Position numbers and translations under genes: made by a program
NCBI GenBank assembly: GCA_035253825.1
Contig: DATFBM010000029.1
Location: 1-64,000 of the forward strand
DNA: 64,000 nt
Direction: 5' to 3'
DNA from: JACCTH01 sp035253825
GTDB lineage: Bacteria; Actinomycetota; Acidimicrobiia; Spongiisociales; ZC4RG35
Shown here: piece by piece, positions 62,971 through 64,000 of the stretch
Layout: each line of letters opens with the position of its first letter
Position numbering within the stretch: position 1 is the stretch's first letter
The notes under the pieces: model-generated
Seen by the model: the letters and a program-made list of their open reading frames with translations, nothing else
Told to the model about the DNA's origin: nothing
Databases searched by the model: none

Positions 62971-63182
62971 CGGACGTCAATACGGCAACGTCAACCGACT
63001 AGTCGAACCCATCTCCGCTGCTGGCTCGATTCCGTAGCCGGGCGGCTGGCCCGGCGATCGATCACCTCACACCTTTCCGATCACGTTGGCGCTTTGGGGT
63101 TGCGGTTATTCAGCCTGTGAAATCGGGACCCGGTTTCGGACGGCTGGGTAGGCTCCCGGGCCGGTTCTTCGAAGGAGACGAT

Positions 63183-63632
63183 TTGCGAAATATTGCCCTC
63201 TGGCTCCACATCCTGGGCGCGGCGACATGGTTTGGGGCCAACGTTGCCCAAGCTGTGATCGGGACCAAATTGATGCGGGACAACGCGGTCGCCCCTGCCT
63301 GGTTACGCGCGGTGGAGAAGTCGTCGGGGCCGATCTACGGAACCGCGGCAGTGGTCATCCTCGCTACCGGCATCTACCTGGTTTTGGGATCCGACGGGAC
63401 TTACTCGTTTGGCTCGGTATTCGTCGGGATCGGGCTGGCGATCCTGATCGTCCTCGGAGCCATGGGCGGTCTGGTCTTCGGACGCAAGACCAAGCAGATG
63501 ATCGCTCTCTTCGAGTCCGGCAAGGATGCTGAGGTGCCCTCGGTTTACCGCTCCCTAAGCTCCTTCGGAATTCTCGACACGGTGTTGTTGGCCGTCGCCG
63601 TCCTGGCGATGGTTTCCAAATGGGGTGCCTAG
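63183..63632 (+). CDS. Small tetra-span membrane protein (DUF2269/CopD-like)
   Basis: A 149-aa protein with four helices, starting LRNIALWLHILGAATWFGANVAQAVIG, which resembles DUF2269/CopD-like proteins (LHxLGAxxWxG). TTG 63183 has GAAGGAG five bases upstream. Its stop overlaps the convergent permease gene by 4 bp. Function unknown. Confidence 0.72.
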   Translation: MRNIALWLHILGAATWFGANVAQAVIGTKLMRDNAVAPAWLRAVEKSSGPIYGTAAVVILATGIYLVLGSDGTYSFGSVFVGIGLAILIVLGAMGGLVFGRKTKQMIALFESGKDAEVPSVYRSLSSFGILDTVLLAVAVLAMVSKWGA

Positions 63633-64000
63633 GTCGGTTCTGCGGGCTGGAACCGTTGTTGGACGACGGCTGCAACCCTGGGTTCGCGGAGAGGTGGGGG
63701 TTGCGAGCTCCATGGCCGCGCCGCGGCTCGGCGTAGTCCGATCGCCAGGAGGTGGAAGCCCAATGTTAGGGTCGTCAAAGCCGCCCCGGCCGCCAGCAAT
63801 ACATGCCAGAGCAGAGCGCCGGTGAAGTCGCGGGTGACGATCGCCCAGTAAACGAGCGTTCCCCAGTCGTTGTACGTGGCGGTATACGAGAGCCAAGACA
63901 AAAAGCCTTGAGTCACCACCGCGCCGGCGGCGGCCAGGACCACGTAGGCACAGGCAATCGGCAGCAATGCGGGGAGCAAGTGCCGGAATATCACTTGGCG
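63629..64000 (-). CDS. Peptide/nickel-type ABC transporter permease, C-terminal part (partial)
   Basis: The frame is open to the right edge. The visible ~123 residues match the C-terminus of OppC/DppC permeases: RHLLPALLPIA, a helix, AGAVVTQGFLSWLSYTATYNDWGTLVYWA, a final helix and GFHLLAIGLRRAAARP (the 'GDGLRDALDP'-type end). It is probably a subunit of an oligopeptide or nickel importer whose other genes lie outside the window. Confidence 0.7.
   Translation of the reverse strand, partial: RQVIFRHLLPALLPIACAYVVLAAAGAVVTQGFLSWLSYTATYNDWGTLVYWAIVTRDFTGALLWHVLLAAGAALTTLTLGFHLLAIGLRRAAARPWSSQPPPLREPRVAAVVQQRFQPAEPT

Noticed and set aside
62971..63182. Hidden gene or RNA in the longest gap
   Set aside because: There is no frame with coding character and no recognisable RNA structure; it is probably promoter and leader for the gene at 63183.

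Overview
The window is high-GC DNA from an actinobacterium. The class is probably Acidimicrobiia or a close relative, but this is inference only: it rests on F420-type LLM oxidoreductases, threonine-rich lipoprotein linkers, SARP/BTAD regulation, SLH surface domains, mycobacterial-type ATP-dependent DNA ligases and frequent GTG/TTG starts. It reads as chromosome. I see no phage or plasmid genes, rRNA, tRNA, CRISPR array or standard insertion sequence. Coding is dense, and many neighbours overlap by 4 bp (ATGA, GTGA, TTGA).

Layout. (1) 1-4.4 kb: a LigD-type polymerase/primase (cut by the left edge), an M50 metalloprotease, LigC and a YihY protein. (2) 4.5-13.2 kb: a maltodextrin operon with a binding lipoprotein, two permeases, a GH13 enzyme and a lipoprotein GH57 enzyme; the transport ATPase is absent. 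(3) 13.2-27.5 kb: LigB, Maf, MsrA, an SLH/aldose-dehydrogenase-like surface protein, two tandem S41 lipoprotein proteases, an amidohydrolase, an MFS exporter, a zinc peptidase and a lytic transglycosylase. (4) 27.5-32.5 kb: glycogen metabolism, with glgX facing glgB-glgC. (5) 32.6-36 kb: a SARP/STAND/periplasmic-binding-protein fusion with a small repeat membrane protein. (6) 36-46.9 kb: a MarR/MFS pair, a cation exchanger, a Cys/Met-metabolism PLP enzyme, an acyl-CoA dehydrogenase, an LLM oxidoreductase, an aminobenzoyl-CoA monooxygenase-like fusion, a crotonase and a Rid protein. (7) 46.9-50 kb: small membrane and stress proteins with SigB/SigF-like promoters. (8) 50-64 kb: citrate synthase, TrpB2, tryptophan 2,3-dioxygenase plus a kynureninase-like enzyme, two benzoate-CoA-ligase-type enzymes, a thioesterase, hydrolases and a partial peptide-transporter permease.

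The genes at 43-62 kb fit a route from tryptophan through kynurenine and anthranilate to anthraniloyl-CoA, followed by hybrid aerobic ring attack. The reductase half of the key fusion enzyme looks degenerate.

The most unusual feature is a family of seven dispersed ~48-bp palindromes. Their ends are conserved (TTCTTGCGTA...TACGCAAGAA) and their inner stems vary but stay largely self-complementary. Two copies, exact reverse complements of each other, bracket a single gene for a Vsr/DUF559-like nuclease. The stop codon and last three amino acids of that gene lie inside one palindrome. I propose this as a nuclease-palindrome cassette, comparable in layout (not homology) to REP/RAYT systems.
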